Shown: piece after piece, positions 62,766 through 64,000 of the stretch
How positions within the stretch are numbered: the first letter of the stretch is position 1
Layout: every line of letters starts with the position of its first letter
Assembly: GCA_029259745.1 (NCBI GenBank)
Contig: JAJDEO010000028.1
Location: 124,001 to 188,000 of the forward strand
Origin: Planctomycetota bacterium
GTDB taxonomy: Bacteria; Planctomycetota; B15-G4
Reading direction: 5' to 3'
Length of the DNA stretch: 64,000 nucleotides
The notes under the pieces: model-generated
The model's input: only the letters and a program-made list of their open reading frames with translations
Database searches by the model: none
What the model was told of the DNA's origin: nothing
Position numbers and translations under genes: made by a program

Positions 62766-64000
62766 CTAGCGGCTGCTCAGCGCCGCGCGTACCGCCGGTT
62801 CGACCGCACCCGCGATCACGACGCAGCCCGCGGCCGTGGGGTGGATCCCGTCGAGGAACATCGCCTCGCCCGTCGCGCCGGCGGTGGCGAGTGCCGGCCA
62901 CGGGTTGACGACGGGAACACCGCGCGCGTCACCCACGGCGGCCATCGCGCCGTGGAACTCGTCTTTCCAGAGGCGCTCGGCGTCACCGCGGACGGGCTCC
63001 TGGACGAAGACGAGGGCGACGTCGTGGGCCTCGCAGACGTCTGCGAAGTCTTCCAGTACGCGTGTGAAGCGCGTCGGCGGTGGAAGGCCTTCAGGAGAAC
63101 GTTCCTGCCAGACGTCGAGTGTCGATGTCCCCGGATCGGCCTGCGCGAAGTCGGACGCGAGCTCGCGCAGCTCCGTGCGGCCGAGTTCCTCGGCATGCCG
63201 ATCGAGCGCGTCACGCCACCAGTTGCGCTCGTACTCCGGCGCCGTGATGTCGGCGAGGTAGGCATCCTCGTCGGCGCGCGAGTGCGCGAAGGAGTCGTTG
63301 AAGGTCAGCGACACCACGACGACGTCGGGCTCGAACGGCAGCACGACGTCGCGCAGCAGACGCACGAGCCGCGGGCCGATGCCAGCTTGGATGCCGGCGT
63401 TGAGCACCTCGGTGTCGGCGTCCGTCTGCTGGAGCCGCGTTTCGAGCTGGGCCGGCCAGGCGGCATCCGCGCCGAGCCGATAGCCCCACGTCGACGAGCC
63501 GCCGATCACGGCCACGCGCTGGACGTTGGCGGGCTTGGGAACGGCGTAGCTGCGCTCGCGGAAGGTGTGGCGCGCGAGGTAGAAGTCGAAGCGCCGGTGC
63601 AGCGGATGCTCGAGCGCGAGGAGGTCGTCGTGGAGGCGCGGGCCGTGCCAGGCCGTGAAGCGCAGCTCGTTGAGTGACATGCCTTCGGTGTCTGGTCGCG
63701 GCTCGAGCGCCATGCGCATCATCGGCGGGATGGCGAGTCCGGCGCCGACGAGCGCGAGCACGGCGACGAGCGCGCGCAGGCGGGACCAGCACAGGGCAAG
63801 GGCAATGACCGCGATCGTCAATGCCGAACAGAGCGTGACCTCACTGGTGCTCGGGTGGCGTGCGGTGAACGCGGCAAGTGTGGTGAGCGGCGCGAGGGCC
63901 AGGCCGGTGACGCCGAGCAGGTCGAGCACGGGCGTGGCGCGTGGTGCGGTGCGCAAGGCGAGCGCCAACAGAGACGCGACAAGCGCTGCGAGTGTCGCTG
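62766..64000 (-). CDS. Membrane-anchored SGNH/GDSL hydrolase, partial (N-terminus outside window)
   Basis: The frame is open to the window edge, so the true start lies beyond 64000; a TTG at 63968 is inside a hydrophobic stretch and is not credible. About three N-terminal membrane segments are visible (LLGVTGLALAPLTTLAAF; TLCSALTIAVIALALCWS; LVAVLALVGAGLAIPP). An SGNH domain follows: block I is VAVIGGSSTWGYRLG, block III is SLTFNDSF, and the catalytic D-G-I-H-P-T is near the C-terminus. Such proteins are commonly exported or membrane-tethered esterases or acetyl-esterases acting on polysaccharide. It is convergent with the ArsC-like gene, only 7 bp apart. The substrate is unknown. Confidence 0.85.
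   Translation of the reverse strand, partial: ATLAALVASLLALALRTAPRATPVLDLLGVTGLALAPLTTLAAFTARHPSTSEVTLCSALTIAVIALALCWSRLRALVAVLALVGAGLAIPPMMRMALEPRPDTEGMSLNELRFTAWHGPRLHDDLLALEHPLHRRFDFYLARHTFRERSYAVPKPANVQRVAVIGGSSTWGYRLGADAAWPAQLETRLQQTDADTEVLNAGIQAGIGPRLVRLLRDVVLPFEPDVVVVSLTFNDSFAHSRADEDAYLADITAPEYERNWWRDALDRHAEELGRTELRELASDFAQADPGTSTLDVWQERSPEGLPPPTRFTRVLEDFADVCEAHDVALVFVQEPVRGDAERLWKDEFHGAMAAVGDARGVPVVNPWPALATAGATGEAMFLDGIHPTAAGCVVIAGAVEPAVRAALSSR

Overview
The window is high-GC DNA that reads as a chromosomal stretch of a Planctomycetota-type bacterium, probably marine. The diagnostic genes are a FGly-type sulfatase, a Tat-exported Gfo/Idh/MocA oxidoreductase, a giant secreted 'membrane-bound dehydrogenase' with heme c motifs, a GTGA-overlapping ECF sigma factor / Ser-Thr kinase-WD40 pair, and many secreted FG-GAP, HAF, PKD and beta-helix proteins. 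There is no rRNA, confident tRNA, prophage, transposase gene or CRISPR array. Most lines of high-GC 'ORF' on the opposite strand of these genes are shadows and were left out.

Layout. 1-9.4 kb: partial TPR lipoprotein, sulfatase, Gfo/Idh/MocA oxidoreductase, a 1377-aa SGNH + propeller + F5/8C + diheme fusion, and a duplicated secreted protein of unknown function. 9.7-10.6 kb: rlmF. 10.8-31.5 kb: a secretome block with FG-GAP proteins, an M9 collagenase, beta-helix and HAF-repeat proteins. Five of these end in the same ~120-residue C-terminal module. Interspersed are an ABM lipoprotein, a serine hydrolase with a LolA-like tail, a circularly permuted D-amino-acid-oxidase-like flavoprotein and a SulP transporter. 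31.6-42.6 kb: an unknown protein with a possible HTH, a YVTN propeller with two heme c sites, a beta-helix protein, a SEC-C gene needing three +1 frame shifts, a membrane-anchored unknown, an FG-GAP protein and an alpha/beta hydrolase. 42.9-45.4 kb: an AlgJ-like SGNH + MBOAT O-acyltransferase operon. 45.6-57.9 kb: three very large surface proteins and a GNAT. 58-62.1 kb: kinase and sigma factor. 62.4-64 kb: an ArsC-family thioredoxin-fold gene and a partial membrane SGNH hydrolase.

The most exciting signal is at 62408-62758. The ArsC-like gene carries an in-frame TGA exactly at the first cysteine of its CxxC motif. Seventeen nucleotides after the TGA is a perfect 7-bp hairpin with a GGTC loop, which has the geometry of a bacterial SECIS. 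I read this as a selenocysteine (UxxC) protein. Second is the flavoprotein at 24941-26047, whose order of D-amino-acid-oxidase motifs is circularly permuted. Third is the SEC-C gene at 38951-39196, where every frame break lies at a TTT-pyrimidine. Two families of short inverted-repeat (MITE-like) elements occupy intergenic sites, some supplying or touching stop codons.

Functionally the region looks like an export-heavy inventory for attaching to and degrading sulfated or proteinaceous particulate matter (sulfatase, collagenase, dehydrogenases, surface repeat proteins), plus envelope polysaccharide acetylation and a signalling pair. That functional picture is inference from gene content.
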